Positions 7,228 through 15,693 of a stretch of 64,000 bases of DNA are shown piece by piece. Made by a program: the position numbers and the translations under genes. The DNA comes from Alicyclobacillus acidocaldarius subsp. acidocaldarius Tc-4-1 (GTDB lineage: Bacteria; Bacillota; Bacilli; Alicyclobacillales; Alicyclobacillaceae): the NCBI RefSeq assembly GCF_000219875.1, contig NC_017167.1, positions 910,765 through 974,764 of the forward strand. The letters run 5' to 3'. The notes under the pieces are model-generated. The model was not told where the DNA came from, made no database searches, and was given only the letters and a program-made list of their open reading frames with translations. Positions within the stretch are counted from its first letter, which is position 1. Each line of letters opens with the position of its first letter.

Positions 7228-8621
7228 CGGTGACCGCGTGTCCAACTGGAATCGCGCACACGTTCATGGCGCAGGAGGCGCTTTTGCAGGCTGGAAAGAA
7301 GTTGGGGCACGAGGTGCGCGTCGAGACGCAGGGCGCGCTCGGCGCCGAGGACGCGCTGACCGAGGCCGAGATCCGCGAGGCGGACGCTGTCATCGTAGCA
7401 GCGGATAAGCAGGTCGATCTCGACCGTTTTCGAGGGAAGCGCTTGCTTCAGACGTCCGTGAGCGCGGCCATCAAGGAGCCGGAAAGGTTGCTGGAGGATG
7501 CGTTGCGGGCGCCGACCTTTGAGCCGGGCGAATCGCGCGGGGCGCTCGACGAGATTCAGGCGGCGAAGCACGCGCGCAACCAAGGGACACCCGCCGTCTA
7601 TCGGCACCTGATGAACGGCGTGTCGCACATGTTGCCGCTTGTCATTGCGGGGGGCATCTTCATCGCGCTGTCCACGGCTATCGACATCAACGGCCAGTCG
7701 TCCTTGGCTCAGGCCTTTGACAACATCGGCGGCGGATCGGCCTTTAAGCTGTTTGTCCCCGTTCTGGCGGCCTTCATCGCGCAGTCCATTGCGGATCGGG
7801 CCGCGTTCGCCGCAGGGCTCGTCGGCGGCTGGATTGGCACGCAAGGGACCATGTATCACGCGGGGCCGAACGCGAGCGCTGGGTATTTGGGAGGCATCAT
7901 CGCAGGGTTCGTGGCGGGCTATGTCACGCTTGCGCTGAAAAAGTGGATCCGGGTGCCGCGATCGCTCGAAGGCATCAAAACCGTTCTCATCCTTCCGGTT
8001 CTGTCCGTGGGCATCGTGGGGCTGCTGATGATCTACGTCTTGGGCCATCCGGTGGCCGCGCTGATGGGCGCGCTGTCCAGTGGCCTCATGCACATTGGCG
8101 CGAGCGCGTCGCTCGGGCTCGGCGCCCTGCTCGGTCTGATGATGGCCTTCGACATGGGCGGTCCGTTCAACAAGGTGGCGTATTTCTTTGCTGTCGGCCT
8201 TTTGGCCACGAAGACGCCAGAAGCCGAAATGATCATGGCGGCCGTGATGGGGGCGGGCATGGTTCCGCCGCTCGCGATGGCCATCTCAGCTTTCGCCGCG
8301 CCGCGCAAGTACTCGCCGGAGGAGCGGGACGCCGCGAAAGCCGCCGTGATTCTGGGGGCCTGCTTCATCACCGAAGGAGCCATCCCGTTCGCGACACGAG
8401 ATCCGCTCCGCGTGATCCCGTCCATCATGGTGGGATCCGCCGTGACGGGCGCCCTCAGCATGCTGTTCCACGTCACGAACCCGGCGCCGCACGGAGGCAT
8501 CTTCGTGTTCCCGCTCATCGGGCACTGGTACCTGTTCGTGGTCGCCATCCTCGTCGGGGCGGGCGTGGGCGCCGCCATGGTGACGGCGCTCAAGCGGGAA
8601 ATCCAGGCTCAGCCCGCCTGA
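7212..8621 (+). CDS. fructose PTS permease, IIBC components
   Basis: 469 residues. IIB comes first: phospho-Cys10 in ACPTGIAHTF. A linker of about 40 residues (ending near KHARNQGTPAV) leads to the membrane-embedded IIC domain with several hydrophobic segments, FDMGGPFNKVAYFF and ITEGAIPFATRDP. It imports and phosphorylates fructose or a close relative at C1, taking phosphate from the separate IIA. The start is TTG 7212, with GGAGGG 7 bases upstream; the in-frame GTG 7197 overlaps that ribosome binding site. No IIA domain is fused, unlike many FruA proteins. Confidence 0.92.
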   Translation: MAKFVAVTACPTGIAHTFMAQEALLQAGKKLGHEVRVETQGALGAEDALTEAEIREADAVIVAADKQVDLDRFRGKRLLQTSVSAAIKEPERLLEDALRAPTFEPGESRGALDEIQAAKHARNQGTPAVYRHLMNGVSHMLPLVIAGGIFIALSTAIDINGQSSLAQAFDNIGGGSAFKLFVPVLAAFIAQSIADRAAFAAGLVGGWIGTQGTMYHAGPNASAGYLGGIIAGFVAGYVTLALKKWIRVPRSLEGIKTVLILPVLSVGIVGLLMIYVLGHPVAALMGALSSGLMHIGASASLGLGALLGLMMAFDMGGPFNKVAYFFAVGLLATKTPEAEMIMAAVMGAGMVPPLAMAISAFAAPRKYSPEERDAAKAAVILGACFITEGAIPFATRDPLRVIPSIMVGSAVTGALSMLFHVTNPAPHGGIFVFPLIGHWYLFVVAILVGAGVGAAMVTALKREIQAQPA

Positions 8622-8697
8622 TGCGTCAGCAAGGCAAGTCCGCAGCACGCACGTAGGAGAATCGAACCGTCATCCCGCATCCACACGCAACTTACAA

Positions 8698-8725
8698 GCG
8701 GCCCCAGCTCTCGCGCTGGGGTCGC
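8698..8725. terminator. hairpin after the fru operon
   Basis: 11-bp stem GCGGCCCCAGC / GCTGGGGTCGC with one G-T pair and a 6-base loop. There is no T-run, so it may be Rho-assisted or only a transcript end stabiliser. Confidence 0.55.
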
Positions 8726-8816
8726 TCCATCGTGTCTGATGTGCGAGAACCCTCGGCATGTGCCAATCCGTGACGCCGAGGCCGCCCGCGTCTGCTCCTC
8801 CTGCCCGCTCCTCCAC

Positions 8817-9146
8817 CTATTCTTCGTCTCGGGGCCTGTGCTTTTTACGTACGCCATTCGCCTGAAGTCCTGCCTGTCCCACGAAGGCCGCCAGAATCAG
8901 GACCACAATCTCCGCCACGATGGAAACGGACAGCGCATACCCCGACTTCATCAGCCACAGGCACGAGAGTCCCATCAGCTCGGGAATGGCGGCTGCTGCG
9001 ACGAACACGAGTCCGTTTGCGAGGAACGAGAACGGCCCCTCGACGACACCCGAAAAAGCGAAGAACGCCAGTAGGCACGCGGCGAATACATCGAGAATGA
9101 GAAGCACGGAATCGCGCGCGGCCAGCATGAGCAGGTGGAGAATCAC
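8817..9146 (-). CDS. small membrane protein, about three helices
   Basis: 109 residues with hydrophobic stretches near residues 13-33, 45-66 and 72-92, then a short basic tail (VRKKHRPRDEE). Start GTG 9146 is behind GGGGGTGA; GTG 9155 is an alternative. I do not recognise a family. The strong hydrophobic segmentation supports a real protein, but the start signal is modest and no neighbour suggests a role. It is convergent with the fru operon end and divergent from the amidase gene. Confidence 0.5.
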   Translation of the reverse strand: MILHLLMLAARDSVLLILDVFAACLLAFFAFSGVVEGPFSFLANGLVFVAAAAIPELMGLSCLWLMKSGYALSVSIVAEIVVLILAAFVGQAGLQANGVRKKHRPRDEE

Positions 9147-9362
9147 GGCGCTCACCCCCGTGACCGGCTGATCATCCAGGCGTCAGGAGGTCTGGATCTC
9201 CCGGTGTATGTTCGACGATGGCAGTTCATTTCCTTTCGCAACCTCCCATCGAAGGGCGCTTTCCTGCATGGGTGAATTGGATCGCCGCTCTGGGCGTCGA
9301 GACAAGGGCGCATGGACTGTGGCACAATAGCCGTGAGACACGAAGGGATGGGGGACGGCTGG

Positions 9363-10790
9363 ATGGACGTCATGACAGGAACGCTCGTCGAGTGGGCCAT
9401 GGCCATTCGACAAGGCGAGGTGTCCTCGTTCGACGCTGTGGCGCGGCATCTCGAGCAAATGGCCGCGCACAACGTGGACGGGATGGGGATTCGCGCCGTG
9501 ATCGAGGTGAACCCCGAGGCCCTGTTGGAGGCCGAGGCGCGGGACCGGGAACGCCGCACCGGGTTTTTGCGGGGCCCGCTGCACGGGGTGCCCATCCTCG
9601 TGAAGGATAACCTCGACACGGCCGATGCCATGCAGACGACAGCTGGATCGGTGGCGCTCGAGGGGCACCGGGCCAAGGAGGACGCGGAAGTGGTGCGCCG
9701 GCTTCGCGCGGCGGGCGCCGTGATCATCGGCAAGGCGAATCTCACGGAATGGGCGAACTTCCTAAGCGATCATATGCCGAACGGGTATTCCTCGCGCGGC
9801 GGGCAGACGCTGAATCCATACGGACCTGGAAAATTCGATGTCGGCGGCTCGAGTTCAGGGTCCGGCGCGGGGGTAGCGGCGGGCTTTGCCCCCGCGGCCA
9901 TCGGCACGGAGACGAGCGGCTCCATCCTGAGCCCGTCGAGCGCCAACAGCCTCGTGGGGTTGAAGCCGACGCTCGGCATGGTCAGCCGGCGCGGCATCAT
10001 CCCCATCGCGATGAGCCAGGATACGGCGGGGCCGATGGCGCGTACCGTCGCCGATGCGGCGCTTTTGATGTCCGTCATCGCCGGCCCGGACCCGCGGGAC
10101 GTGGCGACGCAGGGCGTGCGCTGGCCGGCGCGCGAGGCGTGGCTTCACCTTCGCCGCGGCGCGCTCCGAGGCGCGCGGATTGGCGTGCCGCAGGCGTATC
10201 TGGAGGACGTTCCAGAGGACGAGCGCTCGGTCTTCCATGAGGCGCTCTCCGAGCTGCGCGAGCTTGGGGCGGACGTGATCGAGTGCGACCTCGCGAAGGA
10301 CAGCTTCGATTACGACGTGCTCGTCGCGGAGTTTCCGCCGGCGCTGGATCGGTATCTCGCCACTGTGGAGCCATGGCTGCCCGTCCATTCGCTCGCCGAT
10401 GTGATGGCGTTCAATGCCCGCCACGCCGATCGCGCCCTCCGATACGGCCAGGCGATTTTCGAGCGGGCGCGGGCGCAGAGCCACCTGCACCTCGCGGACG
10501 GCGCGTATATCCGCGCGCGGCTTCGCGATCTGCGCAAGTCGCGCCAGGAAGGCATCGACCGCGTGCTCGCGGAGCACCGGTTGGACGCGCTTGCGTTTGT
10601 GAACTACTACGGTTGTTCCATTGCGGCGAAGGCGGGGTATCCGTCCATTACCGTGCCCGCCGGGTACACGCAGGAGGGCAAGCCGGTGGGACTGACGCTC
10701 ACCAGCACCGCGTACAGCGACGTCCGGCTGTGCCAGTTGGCGTACGACTACGAGCAGGCGACCCATCACCGGCGCCCGCCTGCGATGTGA
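9363..10790 (+). CDS. amidase-signature enzyme
   Basis: 475 residues, a typical amidase-signature length. The Ser-cisSer-Lys triad is visible: Lys81 in VPILVKDNLDT, the cis-Ser within GGSSSGSGAG (161-170) and the nucleophile Ser187 in GTETSGSI. It hydrolyses a carboxamide to acid and ammonia; the substrate cannot be read. Lack of the GatB/GatC neighbours and of GatA-specific features argues against the Gln-tRNA amidotransferase subunit. ATG 9363 is chosen because GGGGGA lies 7 bases upstream; ATG 9348 and earlier codons are possible. A DUF423 gene follows after 12 bases. Confidence 0.88.
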   Translation: MDVMTGTLVEWAMAIRQGEVSSFDAVARHLEQMAAHNVDGMGIRAVIEVNPEALLEAEARDRERRTGFLRGPLHGVPILVKDNLDTADAMQTTAGSVALEGHRAKEDAEVVRRLRAAGAVIIGKANLTEWANFLSDHMPNGYSSRGGQTLNPYGPGKFDVGGSSSGSGAGVAAGFAPAAIGTETSGSILSPSSANSLVGLKPTLGMVSRRGIIPIAMSQDTAGPMARTVADAALLMSVIAGPDPRDVATQGVRWPAREAWLHLRRGALRGARIGVPQAYLEDVPEDERSVFHEALSELRELGADVIECDLAKDSFDYDVLVAEFPPALDRYLATVEPWLPVHSLADVMAFNARHADRALRYGQAIFERARAQSHLHLADGAYIRARLRDLRKSRQEGIDRVLAEHRLDALAFVNYYGCSIAAKAGYPSITVPAGYTQEGKPVGLTLTSTAYSDVRLCQLAYDYEQATHHRRPPAM

Positions 10791-10802
10791 GGAGGAAGCA
10801 CC

Positions 10803-11165
10803 ATGGCGTTTGCGATTTGGGGAGGCGTGTTCGCATTTCTCGCCGTCGCGCTTGGCGCGTTTGGCGCGCACGTGTTGGGGGACAAGCTGTCTGCCGAGAT
10901 GATGTCCGTCTACCACACGGGCGATCAGTACCAGATGTATCACGCGCTGGCGCTCATCGCCGTAGGCATCCTGCTCCGGCTTCATCCCGATTCTCGCCTA
11001 TTGTCCGCGGCGGGGTGGCTGTTCGCCTTGGGGATTGTGCTGTTCTCGGGCAGCCTGTACGCCCTCAGCGTGTCTGGCGTCAAGGTGCTCGGGGCCATCA
11101 CGCCCATCGGCGGCCTCTGCTTCCTGGCCGGGTGGATTTGTTTCATCCTCGCCTTGGCGCGCTGA
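10803..11165 (+). CDS. DUF423 (YwdK-like) membrane protein
   Basis: 120 residues with four hydrophobic segments and the family's features: an N-terminal GAFGAH motif, a middle HTGDQYQMYHALAL and a C-terminal small-residue-rich GAITPIGG. The function of the family is unknown. The start ATG 10803 follows GGAGGAAG and lies 12 bases after the amidase stop, suggesting cotranscription. Its last 168 bases overlap, on the opposite strand, the 3' end of the minus-strand EamA transporter gene. Confidence 0.85.
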   Translation: MAFAIWGGVFAFLAVALGAFGAHVLGDKLSAEMMSVYHTGDQYQMYHALALIAVGILLRLHPDSRLLSAAGWLFALGIVLFSGSLYALSVSGVKVLGAITPIGGLCFLAGWICFILALAR

Positions 11166-12011
11166 TCGCCAGAGATAAGCGCCTACGCCGGTGAGGCAGA
11201 TGGCGCCGCCGAGCCCCTCGAGCGGCGAGATGGGCTGGTGCAGAAGCAACGCTGCGAGGATGGAACCGACCACCGGTTCCCCCACGACGGTCATGGCGAT
11301 GGCCGTCGGCGGCACGCGGTGCAGGAGCGCGTTGAAGATGCCGTGGCCGAGAATGGTCGAGACAACGGCAAGCGCTGCGAATAAGAGCCAGTTGTGGGCG
11401 CTGTAGCCCCAAAACGGCGCGCCCAGGCATGCGTTGGCCAGGGCAAGCACCGCACCGCCGACGACAAAAGCCGATGCGTTGTACGTCCACGCGGGGATCT
11501 CCATCCGGGCCCGTGCGCCGACGAGGACGTAGCCCGAGACGGCGAGGGTCCCGAGGAGCGACATCAGGTCGCCCAGGGCACCGGTGCGGGTGACTCCGGC
11601 GCTTGCCGCTGCGGCGAGGGCGGCGCCAGCGATGGCCACCGCCATGCTGGCGAGATCGACCCACGCCGCGGGCGCCCGGCGCCACAGCCACTCGCCCATC
11701 CACACAAACACCGGTTCGAGCGCCAGAATGATGAGCGACGAGGCGACGCTCGTCAGCTTCAGCGACTCAATCCAAAACAGAAAGTGAAGGCCGAGCAATA
11801 CCCCGCTCGCCGCGAGCCATCCCGACATCCGCCGAACGGACTGCGCTGGCGGCCGTTCCCGCCACACGGCGGGCACGAGCAGGACGGCAGCCATCCACAG
11901 CCGGTACATGCCAATGACGCCCGCCGGCGCCGTCGACCACGCGATGAAAATGGCGGAGAACGAGATGGCGACGAGGCCGACGGCGAGGAGCAGGGCCGTG
12001 ATCGCCCTCAC
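10998..12011 (-). CDS. EamA/DMT-family transporter with an unusual antisense-encoded tail
   Basis: 337 residues. Two EamA repeats supply about ten membrane helices (from ALLLAVGLVAISFSAIFIAW to CLTGVGAYLW), so it is a plasma-membrane exporter or importer of unknown small metabolites. After the last helix the frame continues for about 50 hydrophilic residues, which are simply the complement of the DUF423 gene; family members normally stop soon after the last helix. The GTG start at 12011 overlaps the peptidase stop (GTGA), so it is probably translated by coupling and no separate ribosome binding site is seen. Confidence 0.82.
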   Translation of the reverse strand: MRAITALLLAVGLVAISFSAIFIAWSTAPAGVIGMYRLWMAAVLLVPAVWRERPPAQSVRRMSGWLAASGVLLGLHFLFWIESLKLTSVASSLIILALEPVFVWMGEWLWRRAPAAWVDLASMAVAIAGAALAAAASAGVTRTGALGDLMSLLGTLAVSGYVLVGARARMEIPAWTYNASAFVVGGAVLALANACLGAPFWGYSAHNWLLFAALAVVSTILGHGIFNALLHRVPPTAIAMTVVGEPVVGSILAALLLHQPISPLEGLGGAICLTGVGAYLWRSARQGEDETNPPGQEAEAADGRDGPEHLDARHAEGVQAAREQHNPQGEQPPRRGQ

Positions 12012-13810
12012 GGCGCCGAGGCTTGGCGGTGCCGATCGAGAAACGCGATGGTCCGCCGGTAGGCTTCAATCTCGTTCTCCAGCTTCATAAATCCGTGGCC
12101 CTCGTCCGGAAACACGATATATTCCACCTCTCGCCCTTTCTCCCGCAGGGCCTGCACAATCTGATCTGATTCCGCCTTGACGACGCGCGGGTCGTTCGCG
12201 CCTTGGATGACGAGCATGGGCTTCGTCATGCCGTCCAGATACGTGATGGGCGAGTCCTTGATCAGCCGCTCGCGATCCGCCGGATCGTCCGGGTCGCCCA
12301 GCCACATCTTCATGATGGGCTTCCAGAAGTCCGGAACCGATTGCGCAAAAGTGACGAGATTGCTCGGCCCGAAGAGGTCGACGCAGGCGCGGAAGTAGTC
12401 CGCATGCCGGCCATGCAAAAGAAGCGTCATATAGCCGCCGTAGCTGCCTCCGACCAAGAAAAGCTTGTCGCGGTCTGCGAGGCCCTGCGCGACGAGCCAC
12501 TCGATGCTTGCAATCATGTCCTTGCGCGGCCCTTCGCCCCAGTCGCGCTCCACCATCTTCATGAAGCGGCTGCCGTACCCCGTGCTGCCGCGGAAATTCG
12601 GCGCGAACACCTGGTACCCGAAGAGGAGCCAGTACTGAAACAGTTTCCGGAAGCCTTTGCGCTCGGCGGCCTGCGGCCCGCCATGTGGCCAAACGATGGT
12701 GTAGCCATTCGCAACCTCGGGCTTTGGGCGGAAGAGCAGCGCTTCGAGGGTCAGGCCGTCAAAAGACGGGAAGTGGACCACGTCGGCCCGCACCAAGTCG
12801 TCCGGGGAAAAGCCCATGGGGCGCACCCGCGTGAGCGGACGCCAGGTGCCGTCCAGGTCGAGCATCCACACATTTCCGGGCTCGTTGTCGCTTCCGCCGA
12901 GAAGATACAGGCGGCCGCTGTCCCCAACCTTGATTTGCCCGACGACGTCGCAAGGCGCCGTCAGCTTCTCTGCAGAACCGGTGCGCAGGTCCACTCGGTA
13001 CAGTTGGTCGATCACGCCGCGCATCACGGCGGCGTACGCGGTCTGGCTGTCCTCGTGCACGGCCACGTGCGTGACGCTTCCCTTTTCTGGTGTCCAGATG
13101 CGCTGGAACGAACCGGTTTGCGGATCAAACGAGGCGAGATAGAGTTCGTCCGCTTGATAGTCCGTGGCGAAGACCACGAGATGACCCGCGAATTCGATGG
13201 ACTCGACGATGTGCGGAGTCCCGGGATCCGGCGTCAGGCTCACGCGTTCGCCGCCGCGGTGGAGGTGGGCGATCTGGTACGTGTTTGCGAAGGCCGTCGC
13301 GGTCACCCACATGGACTCGTCATCGCTCACGGCCGCCAAAACGGTAGGGCCGCCCTCGCCCTCGTAGAGCTTTCGCTCCTCCCCGGACTCGAGGTCGAAC
13401 ACGTAGCCGCACAAATACGTGGGATTGTCCTTGTCCGACGAGTAGTAGATGCGGTTTCCGTCCTTGGACGTCGTGCAGAACATGAAGCGGCGGCCCTCGT
13501 GGGTGCAAAGCGGCTGCGTTTCGCCGCCGCGGGGCGGGATGAGGTAGAGTTGGGCGTTCTCATCTCCGTCGTGATCGAACGCGACGAGCACGTAGCGGCC
13601 TTGGGGGTCGAAGTGCATCGCGTAGGGCACCTGGCCTTCGTTCGTCAGCCGGTAGGGGAAGGGGCAATCGAGATCGATGCCCCAGGCGTCGTAGCGGCCG
13701 GAGAAATTGGTGGCGACGGCGATCCGGGTCTCGTCCTTCGAGACCGCTAGCCCGAAGATGGTGGGGGTGTGGAAGAGTTGTTCGGGATTCGGGCGCGGGA
13801 GTTGTATCAC
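12008..13810 (-). CDS. S9-family prolyl-oligopeptidase-like serine peptidase
   Basis: 600 residues: an N-terminal beta-propeller (roughly residues 1-340) and a C-terminal alpha/beta-hydrolase. The triad is Ser456 (GGSYGGYM), Asp540 (GANDPRV) and His572 (DEGHGF). The oxyanion region WPHGGP precedes it. It resembles acylaminoacyl peptidases and is probably cytosolic; no signal peptide is visible. Start GTG 13810 has AAGGAG 10 bases upstream; the longer frame up to 13987 runs into the divergent promoter region and is not family-like. The stop overlaps the EamA start. Confidence 0.88.
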   Translation of the reverse strand: MIQLPRPNPEQLFHTPTIFGLAVSKDETRIAVATNFSGRYDAWGIDLDCPFPYRLTNEGQVPYAMHFDPQGRYVLVAFDHDGDENAQLYLIPPRGGETQPLCTHEGRRFMFCTTSKDGNRIYYSSDKDNPTYLCGYVFDLESGEERKLYEGEGGPTVLAAVSDDESMWVTATAFANTYQIAHLHRGGERVSLTPDPGTPHIVESIEFAGHLVVFATDYQADELYLASFDPQTGSFQRIWTPEKGSVTHVAVHEDSQTAYAAVMRGVIDQLYRVDLRTGSAEKLTAPCDVVGQIKVGDSGRLYLLGGSDNEPGNVWMLDLDGTWRPLTRVRPMGFSPDDLVRADVVHFPSFDGLTLEALLFRPKPEVANGYTIVWPHGGPQAAERKGFRKLFQYWLLFGYQVFAPNFRGSTGYGSRFMKMVERDWGEGPRKDMIASIEWLVAQGLADRDKLFLVGGSYGGYMTLLLHGRHADYFRACVDLFGPSNLVTFAQSVPDFWKPIMKMWLGDPDDPADRERLIKDSPITYLDGMTKPMLVIQGANDPRVVKAESDQIVQALREKGREVEYIVFPDEGHGFMKLENEIEAYRRTIAFLDRHRQASAP

Positions 13811-13991
13811 GAGTTTCACGCTCCTTCGTGGTGTGAACCTGAGGGTGGGTCGGCCATCTGAGAAGGATCTTTTGCGCGGAGTGTGAAAATTCCTGCCGAG
13901 CCGTGGGGCGGTTCCAAAAGATTGGAGGATAGGCGCGGGGAATCGTATCGGCATGGGGGTCACCCGGTTCGCGCCGGCGGGCGCCATTCTG

Positions 13992-14000
13992 TGCTATAGT
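13992..14000 (+). promoter_or_regulatory. extended -10 promoter for the YdeI-like gene
   Basis: TGCTATAGT carries a TGn extension and a near-consensus -10 box, about 37 bases before the proposed TTG start. No good -35 is seen. It is divergent from the S9 peptidase gene. Confidence 0.45.
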
Positions 14001-14036
14001 CGGCTGAGAAGAAGCGAGACAGGCGGTGAAAGGGAC

Positions 14037-14702
14037 TTGACAGGCCGATTGGAGCTTGAGCGTGCACATGAGGCGCATTCCAACCCAGAAGTCGACTTGT
14101 ACCTCGAACAGGGTTGCATGCGCTGTCGCTTTGGCGGCACGCCGGACTGCAAGGTCCACCGATGGGAGGACGCATTAAAGGCGCTTCGCGCCATTCTGCA
14201 AAGCTGCGGGCTCGCCGAGGAAGTGAAATGGCGGCAGCCTTGTTATACCTATCAGGGTCGGAATGTGATTATCATGAGCGCCTTCAAGGACTACTGCGCG
14301 CTCAACTTTTTCAAGGGAGGCATGTTGGAGGATCGCCACGGCTTGTTGGAGAAGCCGGGCGAGCACACGCAGGTGGGGCGCCAGATGCGGTTTCGAAGCG
14401 CGGATGAGGTGAAGGCGCGCGAGGACGCCATTCGCGACTACATCCAGCAGGCGGTCGAGATCGAGCGCGGGGGCAAAGCGGCGCCACCCCGCGAGGCGCC
14501 GGAGCCGCCGATGCCGGAGGAACTGTTGCGCAAGTTCGATGAGATGCCGGAGTTGCGGCAGGCGTTCGAGTCGCTGACACCTGGCAGGCGGCGGGCGTAC
14601 CTCCTGCACTTTTCGGCGCCCAAGCAGTCAAAGACGCGGGCAGCCCGCATCGAGAAATGCATTCCCATGATCCTGGAGGGCAAGGGCCTCTACGATCGCT
14701 GA
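14037..14702 (+). CDS. YdeI-type (DUF1801/OmdA) protein
   Basis: 221 residues from TTG 14037. The first part has the DUF1801 pattern (LRAILQSCGLAEEVKWRQPCYTYQGRNVIIMSAFKDYCALNFFKG) and the C-terminal part the OmdA/YdeI pattern (FDEMPELRQAFESLTPGRRRAYLLHFSAPKQSKTRAARIEKC). The biochemical role of the family is not established. The start is uncertain: TTG 14037 with AGGCGGTGAAAGGG upstream, or TTG 14049. A Cys-containing patch (GCMRCRFGGTPDC) near the N-terminus is unusual for the family and might bind metal. Confidence 0.8.
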   Translation: MTGRLELERAHEAHSNPEVDLYLEQGCMRCRFGGTPDCKVHRWEDALKALRAILQSCGLAEEVKWRQPCYTYQGRNVIIMSAFKDYCALNFFKGGMLEDRHGLLEKPGEHTQVGRQMRFRSADEVKAREDAIRDYIQQAVEIERGGKAAPPREAPEPPMPEELLRKFDEMPELRQAFESLTPGRRRAYLLHFSAPKQSKTRAARIEKCIPMILEGKGLYDR

Positions 14703-14767
14703 ACGGCGAGGGAAGAAATATGTGGAAGATCGTGAACGAATGGGCGCTGGTTTTGTGCCTCAGCATA

Positions 14768-14796
14768 TTGTGTATTTAGCTATATGGCTATAAAAT
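14768..14796 (+). promoter_or_regulatory. promoter with internal operator of the ArsR-type gene
   Basis: TTGTGT (14768-14773), 17-base spacer and TAAAAT (14791-14796). The spacer contains the inverted repeat TAGC-tatatg-GCTA (14777-14790), the sort of A/T-rich palindrome that SdpR/ArsR proteins bind. This suggests autorepression. Confidence 0.6.
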
Positions 14797-14820
14797 GAAT
14801 CAAGAAGTCGTGCGAGGATT

Positions 14821-15114
14821 GTGGTGGTAAAGGTGAATGAGCGCGTATTCAAAGCCATGTCGGATGGGACGAGGCGGAGGATTCTTGAACTGTTGAAGAC
14901 AGGGCCGAAGACGGCCGGGGAGATTGCGGACCACTTTCCCCATGCGCAGCCCACAATCAGCCGTCATCTCAGCGTATTGAAACACGCAGATCTGGTGGTG
15001 GACCGGCGCGAGGGAACGCACATCGTCTACCGGCTCAACACCACCGTGTTGCAGGTGTGGCTGGCCTGGCTTCTTGAACACTTTGGGAGTGATGACCGTG
15101 ACGGGGAAGCGTAA
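14821..15114 (+). CDS. ArsR-family repressor, SdpR-like
   Basis: 97 residues: one winged helix-turn-helix domain (FKAMSDGTRRRILELLKTGPKTAGEIADHF, recognition helix QPTISRHLSVLKHADLV, wing REGTHIVYRL). The metal-binding ELCVCDL motif of ArsR/SmtB is absent, so it is not a metal sensor; this matches the SdpR class, which in Bacillus pairs with the membrane protein SdpI. The start is one of the GTG codons at 14821/14824/14833 behind GAGGA. The partner downstream overlaps its stop but is a pseudogene here. Confidence 0.85.
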   Translation: MVVKVNERVFKAMSDGTRRRILELLKTGPKTAGEIADHFPHAQPTISRHLSVLKHADLVVDRREGTHIVYRLNTTVLQVWLAWLLEHFGSDDRDGEA

Positions 15115-15652
15115 ACCGCAAGCGGTGCCGTGGTAGGGCTGGGCGGCATGAGCCATGGCGTTGGCGTTTGGCTGCTTGGCGTACCCGCATCTGCCCGCTG
15201 ATATCCCAAAGTTATCTGCAGTCGAATGATACGCCGCGCTCGCGATTTTGGGTCGTCTTTGATGGACCTGCTGTGTTGTTGGGCATCATGCTCCTTTGGT
15301 ACGCGTATCGGTGGTGGAGGCGGAACTCGAAGCTCGATGCTTCCTTTTGGTCGACATATCGGTACATTGGCGGCGTGGTGGTGGTCTGCGTTTCTCTGAT
15401 GTACGCGGCGGACCTTGCTCATATGCTTCACAGGGCCACGCTGCGGTGGGAGGCCACCGCGTCTGGACTTGGACGTACCGCCTCTGCGGCCAACTGGGCG
15501 TCCCCGCCGGGATGTTGATCATCCTGTTGGCGTGGGTGTTGCCAGCCGGACACGGGATGCTCGAGGTCGCCATGCTGGTTCCCGTGTGCCTGTGGGTTTT
15601 CATCGCGTTGGTGGCCTCGTATATGTACGCGAGGCGCCTTCGGAAGCTGTGA
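15092..15652 (+). pseudogene. decayed SdpI/DUF1648-type membrane protein gene
   Basis: Pieces of an SdpI-like protein appear in order but in different frames. From ATG 15092 (TTGGGAG upstream, overlapping the repressor stop) the frame reads MTVTGKRKPQAVPW, then TAG 15134 and TGA 15149, then MALAFGCLAYPHLPADIPK, the family's N-terminal pattern. The next part (FDGPAVLLGIMLLWYAYRWW, then YIGGVVVVCVSLMYAADLAHM) is in the +1 frame. The C-terminal part (RVWTWTYRLCGQLGVPAGM, LVPVCLWVFIALVASYMYARRL) returns to the first frame and ends at 15652. Two nonsense codons and at least two frameshifts make it non-functional as one protein. Confidence 0.7.
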
Positions 15653-15693
15653 CGGGCGCTTCGAGGCGGCGCTCGCGAAACGGAGGTGGCGAG

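Noticed and set aside
15415-15693. Upstream part of the SWIM-protein frame
   Set aside because: It overlaps the SdpI remnant, is Arg/Gly-rich, and GTG 15694 has an ideal ribosome binding site.
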